64,000 nucleotides of DNA from Adenophora triphylla var. japonica (lineage: Eukaryota > Streptophyta > Magnoliopsida > Asterales > Campanulaceae). Position 1 is the stretch's first letter. Every line of letters starts with the position of its first letter. The DNA lies in NCBI GenBank assembly GCA_022495995.1, contig JAFEMH010002332.1:62001-126000 (forward strand). The letters run 5' to 3'. Positions 23,196 through 33,544 of this stretch are shown piece after piece. The notes beneath the pieces are model-generated. The model did no database searches and was not told the DNA's origin. It was given only the letters and a program-made list of their open reading frames with translations. A program made the translations under genes and the position numbers.

Positions 23196-23627
23196 TTGCT
23201 AAGTCGACATAAAGGTCTTCTCCCCTTCTTTAAATCTTTGAGAGGGACAAAAATTTTTGAATGGACGGCCGAATGTCATTCGTCGTTCCAGCATCTTAAG
23301 GAGTATCTTGCCTCCCCACCATTATTAAGCAGCCCGGTCGTGGGGGAGACTTTGTACGTTTATTTGTCTGTTGGCGATCAAGCCGTGGCCGCTGTTTTAG
23401 TTCGAGAAGAAGGAGGACTTCAGAAGCCCGTATATTATGTTAGTAAGGCCCTATCCGACGTGGAAGGTAGATATTATAATGCAGAGAAGGTAGCATACGC
23501 CTTGGTCGTGGCTTCCAGGAAGGTGCGAGCTTATTTTCTGGCTCACCCGATTGTCGTGCTTAATAACGCACCCCTGAGGAAGATCCTGCACAAGCTAGAA
23601 AGTTCAGGCTGCTTACTCAACTGGTAA
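23196..23627 (+). pseudogene. pol: RNase H (first) of element C
   Basis: A plus frame carries the RT thumb/RNase H segment, with FFKSLRGTKIFEWT, SPVVGETLYVYLSV and PVYYVSKALSDVEGRY, then the AYALVVASRKVRAYF block typical of Tat elements. It continues directly from the RT after the stop and frameshift. Stops follow at 23625 and at 23682-23684 (TAG in an A-stop-ALADF context where the family has Gln). Confidence 0.8.
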
Positions 23628-23687
23628 ATTGCTCTCACAGAATTCGACATCGAGTATAGGCCTCGAAAGGCGTTGAAAGCTTAGGCT

Positions 23688-24257
23688 TTGGCAGACTTCT
23701 TGGTCGAGCTTACGTTTACAAAGGAAGATAGCGAAGCACGAGCTCAGAAGGAGAAAGTAAAAGGAAAGGAGCCTGCAACTCAGCCCACTATAAGTTTTCC
23801 CGATGACTGCTGGAAGGTATACTCTGATGGGTCAGCAACAAAGAACGTTAGTGGAGCTGGAATTGTATTGGTCGAGCCAGAATCAGGGACCGTTTATGAG
23901 GAAGCACTGAGATTCAAGTTCGAATCTTCTAACAACGAGGTTGAGTACGAAGCTTTGGTCCCAGCCATTGAATACGCCAAATGTTTTGGGGCGACCAAGA
24001 TTGTAGCTTACTGTGATTCTCAGCTGATAGTCAACCAAGACAGAGGAGAGTACGAGGTGCTGAATCCCACCTTGGTCAAATACTGCGACCTAGTGAAGGA
24101 GCTGATCAAAAACTTGGAATTTTGGGAGATACAAAGGGTTGGTCGAGATGACAACGAATTGGCCAACCTACTCTCAAAACTAGCTACATCAGATGAACCA
24201 CACGAGGAGCCTATCTCTTACCTTGAACATCCAGCTTATGAGTGGGTTCAGATTTAA
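23688..24257 (+). pseudogene. pol: Additional RNase H (aRNH) of element C
   Basis: This second, archaeal-like RNase H domain is characteristic of the Tat lineage. It shows WKVYSDGSA (first catalytic Asp), the NNEVEYEAL block (Glu), AYCDSQLIVNQ (Asp) and RDDNELANLLSKLA near the end. A stop at 24255 interrupts the link to the integrase. The presence of both RNase H domains separates C and E from Athila and chromovirus elements. Confidence 0.8.
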
Positions 24258-24311
24258 TGCCTGGAGGATACTACTAGAGACTGGGTCTACACCAAGTGCT
24301 GGATCGAGGAA

Positions 24312-24958
24312 ATGCGAGCATACTTAGAAACCGGCGAGCTACCTAATGACGAGAAAGCAGCTCGAGCTATCAAGAAAAAGGCTCCGAGGTACGTTATTCA
24401 AGGAAATGCGTTATTCAGAAGGTCCTTGAGTAGGACGTTATTAAGATGTGTTCACCCTCAAGAAGTTACTCAGATGATGTACAAGGTGCATAGTGGGGTT
24501 TGTGGTGGACAACCGCGGGCCAGAACTCTGGCCGACAAATTGATTACGTTGGGTTATTACTGGCCGCACATGAGAGCGGACGCTCACGATTTTGTTCAAG
24601 GGTGCGACCAGTGCCAAAGATTTGCCAACCTACCTCACTTGCCTAATATCGAGCAAACTCCAGTGGTTGCTACTTGGCCTTTCGATATGTGGGGTGTCAA
24701 TCTGATTGGTTCCCACCCGCCCGTGGGAATTGTAAATATGTGATCGTTGCTATTGATTACTTCACCAAGTGGGTCGAAGCCAAACCATTAGCCAGGATTA
24801 TCGAGGTGAACACCATCAACTTCATTCAAGACTTCATTTGGTGTCGATTTGGAATCCCACGAGCAATAGTGTCGGATAACGAGCTACAGTTCTCTGCAGC
24901 TTTCGAAGATGAAATGAACAGAGTAGGAGTCAAGCATTGAAAATCTTCAGACGCCTAT
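24312..24958 (+). pseudogene. pol: Integrase N-terminal half and core of element C
   Basis: The HHCC zinc finger (KVHSGVCGG ... CDQCQRF) is followed by the catalytic core. The first catalytic Asp is replaced by Asn (GVNLIG, codon AAT at 24699-24701), a change expected to abolish activity. A frame change occurs near 24715, then IDYFTKWVEA and VSDN (second Asp) are readable. A stop follows VGVKH at 24938. The gene is then split by element D at 24958/24959. The last five bases (24954-24958, CCTAT) are D's target duplication. Confidence 0.8.
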
Positions 24959-25216
24959 TGATAAGTGACTATTATATAGTCATTTATCCTATATTTTCAT
25001 AGAAAATTCCTTAAGTTTATTATCATTTAGATTTCATTTTAATCTATTTTAGCATTCTTTTATATATATCTTGGATTTTACGCTTTTGGTGTATATTATG
25101 CATCTTAGACAGGTTTTTGGAGTCTATTTTATGATCAAAGGATTCTTGGACATCTTATTACAAAGGCATGGAAGAGCAACAATCAAACCAAGCACACAAG
25201 CCAAAATCCAGTCAGA

Positions 25217-25445
25217 GCGGCCGTGCAGCCATCAGCAGAGCGGCCATGCACTTGGCCATGTCCGGGCCATTTTTGGCCCCAAAACGAAGAGCGACCGTGT
25301 CTTGGAAATTGCTTGGCTGTGCTACCTTCCAGAGCGGCCGTGCAGCAAATGAGGAGCGGCCATGCTAATTGCCCAAATTCAAATCCAAAACTGGCGCCAA
25401 GGAGGCACGCCCGTACAAATCCCTTGACTCGGCCATGCAAATGGT
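25217..25445 (+). promoter_or_regulatory. GC palindrome cluster upstream of TATA in the left LTR of D
   Basis: There are at least seven boxes of the form GAGCGGCCRTGC or GAGCGACCGTGT. The right LTR (30905-31110) has the perfect palindrome GCACGGCCGTGC. The cluster ends about 60 bp before the TATA box, so an upstream promoter or enhancer role is a reasonable inference. Confidence 0.5.
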
Positions 25446-25503
25446 GTCTGCAGATTTAAAAGGCACATTTAGAAGGCACCTTCTTGAAGAGCTTCCTCCC
25501 CAT

Positions 25504-25511
25504 TATAAATA
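25504..25511 (+). promoter_or_regulatory. TATA box of the left LTR of D
   Basis: TATAAATA stands in a CCCCAT...GACCCC context. The same sequence is at 31172-31179 in the right LTR. It would drive transcription of the element's genomic RNA. Confidence 0.6.
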
Positions 25512-26543
25512 GACCCCTTGTAATCAGTCTTTAAATATCGAAATTTTATCAGAAATTGTTAGAGATTAGTATAGCAAAAGTTACAAGTACTTTATACATT
25601 GATTTCCAAAGATCTTTGAAGATTAAAGTCCATCTTTGTTCTTGAAATTCCTTTGGAAAAGAAGCAATAAAAGTTGAAGTATTATTCCAGCCATTCGTCT
25701 CTCAATAATCATAAGTCTTTCTTACCCTATCTCTTATATTATTGCTTATTTACTTTTACATGGCTAGCGAGTAATCCCCCTTGTTCTTGGGGTTGGAAAC
25801 TCAAAGCATAGATCGTTCATCATCTTAAAATATGAAAGTCTTGTCTTCTATCTTCATCTAAACAATTTCTTTATATCAATCTCAAAATGACTTACATTTT
25901 GGAGACGTCCAACTTGTATGATTCAGTCGATCAAGAGAAGTACCTAGCGGAGAATCTCGATTGACGGAACCATATAGAGAAACTGGGTTCCATTGATCAC
26001 GAAAGTAGTTCAATGGACTAGGGATGTTCCTTTAATGGAAAGTATGTTGACTCTCGTTCTTAATGGATTCTTACTAATTATGATCAGCTAGAGATAAGTC
26101 GGAATGCCCATTTGTGACAGGGCGGGAGTACCATAAACGGAAATCTCAAACAGTTAGGACATAATTAGTGAAGAATACAACGCGACTGTCTTGATCGTGA
26201 GAAGTAGTGTAAGCCTAACATACCATCCTTGATTTTCATGAAAACCTATATTTTCTAAGAGAATGACTATTTGATGAACAAATTAATATATATGATTTCC
26301 AATCCCGAGAATGCTTCGTTTCTAAGATTTCATTTAAAGTATTTTCTGTGTATACTTCATTCTCTTTCCAAAACAAATCTTTATCTCCCCCAATCTCTTT
26401 TACAATTTTGATAAAGACAAAAATAATCCCAAGGTAAACCTTGTCTCTGTGGGATCGACCCGTACTTGCACCCACTATATTTCAATAGCCCGTGCGCTTG
26501 CGGATTTTAAAATAAACCGTTAGGTTTCGATCGAACAAGTTTT

Positions 26544-26561
26544 TGGCGCCGTTGCCGGGGA
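26544..26561 (+). other. Primer binding site of D, tRNA-Asp type
   Basis: TGGCGCCGTTGCCGGGGA lies six bases after the LTR end. It is the complement of the 3' end of plant tRNA-Asp including CCA, and is usual for Athila-type elements. Confidence 0.85.
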
Positions 26562-26685
26562 CAACGGTTTACTTTTTGTTTTTGTCTTTACTACATAAAT
26601 TTTTGTTTTATTTTTAGATTTTTTTGTCTTTACTTTCGGTAATTTGTTACATTTACTCTCTTTTTGAGTGTTTTTCTTATAGTGT

Positions 26686-28275
26686 ATGAAACGGGCTCGG
26701 ACATTCTTTGACAATTTTGATCCAGAATCGAACGAAGCTTTCACGAATGGTTAAGAAAACTGAAGGAGACACTAAACAAACATATGGCGGAAGGAGAGCC
26801 ACAAACACCTCCTAAGACCCTACGGGACTTTATAAATCCAAGTACCCCGGGAACTAGATCCCCTATAGTTGTGCTGAATGCCGAAGCGGCACACTTTGAG
26901 ATAAAGCCGTAACTTTTGCATATGGTTATGAATAACCAATATAGCAGCACTGCTTTCGAAGACCCTCATCTCCACATCCAAACATTCTTGAAATACTATG
27001 ATACCACACGTATTCAGAATATTACCCCTGAAGCAATTCGGATGCGCCTTTTTCCTTTCTCACTTAAGGATAAGGCAAAGCAGTGGTTAAATTCAGTCCC
27101 ACCCAACTCTTTTACAACTTGGAACCAAATTCAAGAAGCATTCCTTGGACGTTTCTTCCATCCGAGCAAGACCGCTCAAATTCGAACGAAGATTACAAAT
27201 TTTAGCCAAACAGGAAGCGAATCACTGTATGACGCGTGGGAGCGATTCAAGGAACTTTTCAGAATGTGCCCCCACCATGGGCTTGAAAAATGGTTAATTG
27301 TGCACACTTTCTATAATGGTCTCACATATAGAACAAGGGAGACAATTGATGCCGCCGCAGGAGGTGCACTAATGAATAAGACGGTGGATGAAGCATACGA
27401 CTTGATAGAGAACATAGCCCGAATCACTCTCAATGGTTCAATAAGAGGGAACAACCGCAGGAGATTCCAGGTAAGTACAATGTTGATGTCATTAATATCT
27501 TGTCCTCTAAAGTTGATATGCTTCTTAAAAAGTTTGAAAACTTTAATGTAAATCCCGTGGCCAAAATTAATGTTGTCTGTGAACTATGTGGGTTAAACTC
27601 ACATAGTACAAAATGTTTTGAATTGCTTGACACTACTTCTAGTGATCAAGTAAATTTTGTTAATTCTTATGGGGAAAATGGTGGTATGTATTAAAAAACA
27701 TACAATCCCGAATGGAGAAATCACCCTAATTTTTTCTATAAGAATAACAATATTTTAAACCCACAACCTTCTACGCAATCACCGGGATTCACACAAAAGA
27801 ATTTCAATTTCAATTCTAGTGCTTTCCCTCCCCTTAAGTCTAAATTGGATCTTATTATGGATTTTATTGTTGAAAATAAGAATGAACAAGAGAAGACCAA
27901 TAATGAGTTAAGGGAATCCATTAAGTCGTTGAATGCTAGGTTTGATAATTTAGCCGCCCCCACAATAGAATGCTTTAAAATCAACAAGCTCAACAAGTCG
28001 GAACCTTGCATAGACCACAAGGGAGTTTTCCCGGTCAATCGCAAAGGCCCGACGAGCATGTTAGTGCGGTAGAAACTAGGAGTGGAAAAGAAATTGTAGA
28101 TCCCCTTCCTAAGGAAAATATCAAATCAAGTAAGGAGAACGTTAGTCCAACCCCACCGATGGTTGAGACTAATGAAGATGTTAAAAATGGGACAGAATCT
28201 CCTAAGATTTTTAGAAATTTTGACCCTCCAATGCCATACTCTCAAAAGTTGGTAAGAGCTAAACTCGAAAAATAA
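26686..28275 (+). pseudogene. gag: gag of element D (Athila type)
   Basis: The likely start is ATG at 26686 (MKRARTFFDNF). In-frame stops and frame changes follow at about 26751 and 26909. The well-preserved capsid part is open from 26916 to 27551: MRLFPFSLKDKAKQWLNS, TTWNQIQEAFLGRFF, then YDAWERFKELFRMCP. These are the Retrotrans_gag blocks of Athila elements. A zinc-knuckle-like CELCGLNSHSTKC follows near 27575-27615 in another frame. The C-terminal part to 28275 is Lys/Glu-rich. Several breaks show it is no longer functional. Confidence 0.8.
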
Positions 28276-28344
28276 TTTGCAAAATTTTTAGAAATCTTAA
28301 AATCTATTTATATCAACATACCTTTTACCGATGCCCTTCAAAAA

Positions 28345-29187
28345 ATGCCGCCTTATGCTAAGTTCTTAAAGGATATTCTTGCAAATAAGCGAAAACTTGA
28401 GGAGCATGAGACTGTCGCTTTGACAAAAGAAGTAAGTGCCATTTTACAAAGAGAACTTCCTCCTAAATTAAAAGATCCCAGCACTTTCTCTATTCCTTGC
28501 AAAATAGGTAAATACAATGTTGATAATGATTTGTTAGATCTTGGGACAAGTGTGAGCCTCATTCCGCTTTCGATAGGTAAGAAACTAGGTGTGGGGGAAA
28601 TGAAACCCACCATTATTTCTCTCCAACTAGCGGATCGCTTCATTAAATACCCGATAGGCATTATGGAAGATGTTCCTTGTCAAATCGGGAAATTGATCAT
28701 CCCGGTCGACTTTGTAGTTCTTGAGATGGAGGAAGATCACCAAATTCCAATCATTCTAGGAAGACCTTTTCTTGCCACCGCTAGTGCAGTAATAGATGTA
28801 AAGAATGACACTCTTTCTCTAAACATTAGAAATAAGAAGGTCGAATTTAAAAACATAAATCTCAAGAAGTCGTGCCATGAAGTTAACACTCCTGAAAATG
28901 ATAGCAAAAAGGGTGAAAAGTCACAAGCCAAGGACTCAAAAATAATAATTAAAAAGCCCTTAGATCATAGCGGTGAAAAAAATGTGCACCCTAAACAACC
29001 TAATAAAGTTGAAAAATCAAAGGGTAGGGGGCCTAAGAAAAAAGGCACACCAGGATATCACGTATGCATCAATCATAAGAGCTCGATCACGCCAAAGGGC
29101 AAGGAATGGCGAGTTGTTAAGGATAAGAGACCATTACAATACCATTCACCGCCCATTGTTACTGAAAAAAAGGGGTCGAGCTTATGA
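28345..29187 (+). CDS. Aspartic protease region of element D
   Basis: This is a 280-residue open frame. The N-terminal part (PPYAKFLKDILANKRKL and the KLKDPSTFSIPC block) is typical of Athila polyproteins just before the protease. The active site is DLGTSVSLIP, with Asp-Leu-Gly-Thr-Ser instead of the more common DLGAS. It is followed by PIILGRPFLATA (the flap/ILGRPF block). The last 90 residues are Lys-rich and low in complexity. The frame stops at 29187 with no RT after it. It is the longest undamaged frame in D. Whether it is translated by readthrough of gag is unknown. Confidence 0.75.
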   Translation: MPPYAKFLKDILANKRKLEEHETVALTKEVSAILQRELPPKLKDPSTFSIPCKIGKYNVDNDLLDLGTSVSLIPLSIGKKLGVGEMKPTIISLQLADRFIKYPIGIMEDVPCQIGKLIIPVDFVVLEMEEDHQIPIILGRPFLATASAVIDVKNDTLSLNIRNKKVEFKNINLKKSCHEVNTPENDSKKGEKSQAKDSKIIIKKPLDHSGEKNVHPKQPNKVEKSKGRGPKKKGTPGYHVCINHKSSITPKGKEWRVVKDKRPLQYHSPPIVTEKKGSSL

Positions 29188-30649
29188 CCTTAAACAAGCA
29201 TTATCGAAATAGTAAACCGATAGATTATATTACTGTTTATCATAATTTTGTTTACCACCGCATGCTTATCTTTTTTCTCTTTGTCCTTGAAACATTGAGG
29301 ACAATGTTCACATCAAGTGTGGGGGGGGGGGGGTTATTTATCTATCTTTATTTGTATTTATCTATCTTTATTTATTTGCTTTCTAGTTTAAATTTTAGAT
29401 GCTTTCTAGTTTAAATTTTTCTTTTTAACTTAGTTTCTTTTTCTTTTCTTTTTATGTATGCATATCTAGTATATATATATAAAAAATATAATTCCTATGA
29501 TGATCCATATTATTATTTTTTATGCTTACTATTTGCCTCAAAATAATGCTTTTAATTTTCTCTCATATTTTCTATAAACTTAGAAATTAATAAGAAGAAA
29601 AATATAGAGATATTTTTAGGAAATAAATTAGAGCTTCATAAGTTAATATAGCAAAATATAGGGTTTTGTCAAGAAAAAGCATTTGATAAGATTGAATCTT
29701 TATTGATCATCTTTATTTATTTGGTTGTTTTCATGAAATTTTTTGAAAATATTTCTTTAAATGTATATTTCAAATTCTATTAATGTTTATTCCCTTATTA
29801 GAAGCATTTATTTTATTTTGCACCCCTTGAATCACATCCCTTCGCTAAATTTCCATCTTTCCATTTTCACTAATCAAATCAAGGCTAGGCATTTTATCTT
29901 ATTGCTAAAAGAGTGACTTAGTCACCAAATCTTAAAAGCAAAATGAAATCTATTACTTCCTAAGTAACTCGGGGCATGGCGTTCGCTGCGACGATGCTTC
30001 CTTGCCAAATGGAAGTGATATCCAAAGTATTCTTGATCTAAGTATTAGAAACATGGGGTTCGCAGCCACAATGTCTCTTACTTGAAAGGATAAAAAATAA
30101 CTAAGGTCTTTTGCAAAAATTTAACACGTGCAAAAATAAGATAAATTGTTGAAACCTCGATAAAATTTTTTCACTATCATCATCCACTTTTCACCCTTGT
30201 GATTTAAAAATGCAATTCAATTCTATGAAAGCTTCTAATTTGTGAATAAGTATTTATGCTTTTATTTGTACATTTTTAAGCAATACAATTCATTTTTTTT
30301 AAAAAAATCACTCTAAAAGAGTGAAGCTTCTATTTTTACCAAGTTCATGATCTAAGATTTATCCTTCTAACATGCTTTACTTGATCAATTCCTATATATG
30401 CTATATTAGGTTATTGTCTTAAAAGTATTTTTTTAAAACATCCCCAAAATGCTTCTTTCTAATAATTTTTAAAGGTATGCAAAATATGACTAGAAAGATA
30501 AAGGCAATATTCAAAAGGCAATAGGGCTTGCTACTATAAATTTCTGAGGGATCATTCTTATTTTATTCTTTCTTTCATTCTTTTCTCCCTCTCCATGTTT
30601 TCATCCTAAATTTGCTTGGGAACAAGTAAGAGCTTAGTGTGGGAGAGTT
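29188..30649 (+). other. Non-coding 3' interior of element D
   Basis: This is AT-rich sequence with no RT, RNase H or integrase motifs. It starts with the block around 29290-29335 (GAGGACAATGTTC then a G13 run), which in Athila-type elements follows the coding region. It ends with the polypurine tract AGTGTGGGAGAGTT (30636-30649) beside the right LTR. Short CTT/TTTA-rich repeats occur at 29335-29400. Confidence 0.6.
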
Positions 30650-32203
30650 TGATAAGTGACTATTATATAGTCATTTATCCTATATTTTCATAGCAAATTC
30701 CTTAAGTTTATTATCATTTAGATTGCATTTTAATCTATTTTAGCATTCTTTTATATATATCTTGGATTTTACGCTTTTGGTGTATATTATGCATCTTAGA
30801 CAGATTTTTGGAGTCTATTTTATGATCAAAGGATGCTTGGACATCTTATTACAAAGGCATGGAAGAGCAACAATCAAACCAAGCACACAACCCAAAATCC
30901 AGCCAGAGCGGCCGTGCACTTGGCCATGTCAGGGCCATTTTTGGCCCCAAAATGAAGAGCGATCGTGTCTTGGAAATTGCTTGGCTGTGCTACCTTCCAG
31001 AGCGGCCGTACAGCAAATGAGGAGCGGCCGTGCCAATTGCCCAAATTCAAATCCAAAACTGGCGCCAAGGAGGCACGGCCGTGCAAATCCCTTGACTCGG
31101 CCGTGCAAATGGTGTCTGCAGATTTAAAAGGCGCCTTTAGAAGGCACCTTCTTGAAGAGATTCCTCCCCATTATAAATAGACCCCTTGTAATCAGTCTTA
31201 AATATTGAAATTTCATCAGAAATTGTTAGAGATTAGTATAGCAAAAGTTACAAGTACTTTATCCATTGATTTCCAAAGATATTTGAAGATTAAAGTCCAT
31301 CTTTGTTCTTGAAGTTCCTTTGGAAAAGAAGCAATAAAAGTTGAAGTATTGTTCCAGCCATTCGTCTCTCAATAATCATAAGTCTTTCTTACCCTATCTC
31401 TTATATTATTGCTTATTTTCTTTTACATGGCTAGCGAGTAATCCCCCTTGTTCTTGGGGTTGAAAACTCAAAGCATAGATCGTTCATCATCTTAAAATAT
31501 GAAAGTCTTGTCTTCTATCTTCATCTAAACAATTTCTTTATATAAATCTCAAAATGACTTACATTTTGGAGACGTCAAACTTGTATGATTCAGTCGATCG
31601 AGAGAAGTACCTAGCGGAGAATCTCGATTGACGGAACCATATAGAGAAACTGGGTTCCATTGATCACGAAAGTAGTTCAACGGCCTAGGGATGTTCCTTT
31701 AATGGAAAGTATGTTGACTCTCGTTCTTAATGGATTCTTACTAATTATGGTCAGCTAGAGATAAGCCGGAATGCCCGTTTGTGACAGGGCGGGAGTACCA
31801 TAAACGGAAATCTCAAACAGTTAGGACATAATTAGTGAAGAATACAACGCTACTGTCTTGACCGTGAGAAGTAGTGTAAGCCTAACATACCATCCTTGAT
31901 TTTCATGAAAACCTATATTTCCTAAGACAATGACTATTTGATGAACAAATTATGTATATGATTTCCAATCCCGAGAATGCTTCGTTTATAAGATTTCATT
32001 TAAAGTATTTTCTGTGTATACTTCATTCTTTTCCCAAAACAAATCTTTATCTCCCCCAATCTCTTTTACAATTTTAATAAAGACAAAAATAATCCCAAGG
32101 TAAACCCTGTCTCTGTGGGATCGACTCGTACTTGCACCCGCTATATTTCAATAGCCCCTGCGCTTGCGGATTTTAAAATAAACCGTTAGGTTTCGACCGA
32201 ACA
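30650..32203 (+). repeat. Right LTR of element D (1554 bp)
   Basis: This LTR matches the left one but is 25 bp shorter, mainly through loss (or non-gain) of one GC box unit near 30915. The GC cluster is at 30905-31110 and the TATA box at 31172-31179. It ends CGAACA at 32203, followed by the target duplication CCTAT. Confidence 0.92.
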
Positions 32204-32778
32204 CCTATCCCCAAGGCAACGGGCAAGCTGAAGCAGCGAACAAATTGGTCCTCTCAGCATTAAAAACGGGTTTGGTTGGTCGACATAGCAACTGGTTGAA
32301 CGAACTCCCCCTTGCTCTCTGGGCAGTCCGCACAACCATTCGGGGGCCCACGGGGGAAACCCCATTCGCTCTTGCATATGGATCAGAAGCCATGGCACCG
32401 CCCGAGCTACAGATTCCCACAGCCAGGGTAGTTTTCTTCGACCAAGAGCAGAAAGAGGTCAATAGATTGATCGATTTGGATTTAATTGACGAGAAGCGAG
32501 ATACAGCTCATCTAAGGATGGTAAATTACAAGCAAAAAACTAAGAGTTATCATGATAAGAAAGTTAAGATAAGGTCGTTCCAAGTTGGTGACCATATGTT
32601 AAGGAGGATCGAGTCAACTGGAAGGAGAACTCAGATAAACAAATTATCTCCCAACTGGGAAGGTCCCTACATCGTCACTCGAATTATCAAGGAGGGGACT
32701 TACATGATCGCCCATCTAGATGGTGAAGAGCTGAAGCACCCGTGGCATGCAACCCACCTTATCAGATATTACTTCTAG
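32204..32778 (+). pseudogene. pol: Integrase C-terminal part of element C
   Basis: This continues the integrase after element D. PQGNGQAEAANK contains the catalytic Glu. It is followed by ELPLALWAVRTT, TGETPFALAYGSEAM and the C-terminal GPYIVTRIIKEGTY and HATHLIRYYF, ending in TAG at 32776-32778. This half is open throughout. The first five bases are the right copy of D's target duplication. Taken with 24312-24958, all three DDE positions can be located, the first being mutated. Confidence 0.85.
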
Positions 32779-32964
32779 TTCAGTCTTCTAGTTCAGTCTT
32801 CTTGTTCAGTTTTCTAGTTCAGTTTCAAAGTTAGTTTCCGTTTTCAAGTTTGAGTGTAGTTCTAGTTCTAGCTCTCCGTTTTCTATGTAAACATGCTACT
32901 ACTTCAATAAAGTTGCAGTTTAATTCAACGAAAAATTGTGTTACATTTGTGCATAGATTCTAAC

Positions 32965-33240
32965 AGGCTCGACTCTTAGTCAGCCTCGTTCCTTTAAACA
33001 GGCTCGACTCTTAGTCAGCCTCGTTCCTTTAAAACAGGCTCGACTCTTAGTCAACCTCTTTCCTTTAAATAGGCTCGACTCTTAGTCAGCCTCGTTCCTT
33101 CTAATAGGCTCGATTCATAACCAGTCAACGTTCATTGAACAAGTCCGACTTTTAGTCGACTTCGTTTTAACAAGCTCGAATCTTAGTCAGCTTCGTTTCT
33201 TCAACAGGTTTGACTTTTAGTCAATCTCGTTTTCAAAAGC
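32965..33240 (+). repeat. Tandem repeat of about 35 bp in the 3' region of C
   Basis: Five good copies start at about 32965, 33000, 33036, 33071 and 33106 (AGGCTCGACTCTTAGTCAGC core plus CTCGTTCCTTTAAA). Decayed copies run to 33240. A shorter repeat of TTCTAGTTCAGTC units lies at 32773-32826. Such arrays between pol and the antisense ORF are a known trait of Tat/Ogre elements. Confidence 0.85.
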
Positions 33241-33544
33241 TTGTAGCAACTCACTCGTCCTATTAAACCTAGTTCGACATTCAAACAATCAAGCCGAATC
33301 AAAGCAAGATTGGATCAAGTGAAAAGTCAACTATGATTAAATAAAACTAAGTCCCCCAAAATGGGCCAGGACTTGAGCTAGCAAAATGTTACGAGTTAAA
33401 GCGCCGACCCAAAGTGGGCCAAGGCATAAACTACATAAAAGCAAAAAATTGTTTTGAAACTTGTGTTGTTACACTGCCAAATTAATCATAAAAGAAACTT
33501 CAAGCGGCAGGATCGTCCTCAGCTTGATCATTGACTTCAGATTG

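Larger units (their letters stand above)
24959..26537 (+). repeat. Left LTR of element D (1579 bp)
   Basis: It begins TGATAAGTGACTATTATA and ends TCGAACA. A GC-palindrome cluster at 25217-25445 precedes a TATA box (TATAAATA, 25504-25511). An AATAAA polyadenylation-like signal occurs near 25666. It has one more GC box than the right LTR. Confidence 0.92.
24959..32203 (+). mobile_element. Athila-like LTR retrotransposon D (gag and protease only)
   Basis: This is a 7245 bp element with LTRs 24959-26537 and 30650-32203 and a perfect target duplication CCTAT (24954-24958 and 32204-32208). Its ends are TGATAAGTGA...CGAACA. The primer binding site matches tRNA-Asp. The interior codes for an Athila-type gag and an aspartic protease and then has 1.4 kb of non-coding sequence. 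There is no RT, RNase H or integrase. It is a non-autonomous gag-bearing element. It interrupts the integrase of element C. The LTRs differ by scattered substitutions and a 25-bp length change, so it is older than A, B and E. Confidence 0.92.

Noticed and set aside
26544..26561. tRNA-Asp gene
   Set aside because: Only the 18-base complement of the tRNA 3' end is present, next to an LTR. It is a primer binding site.
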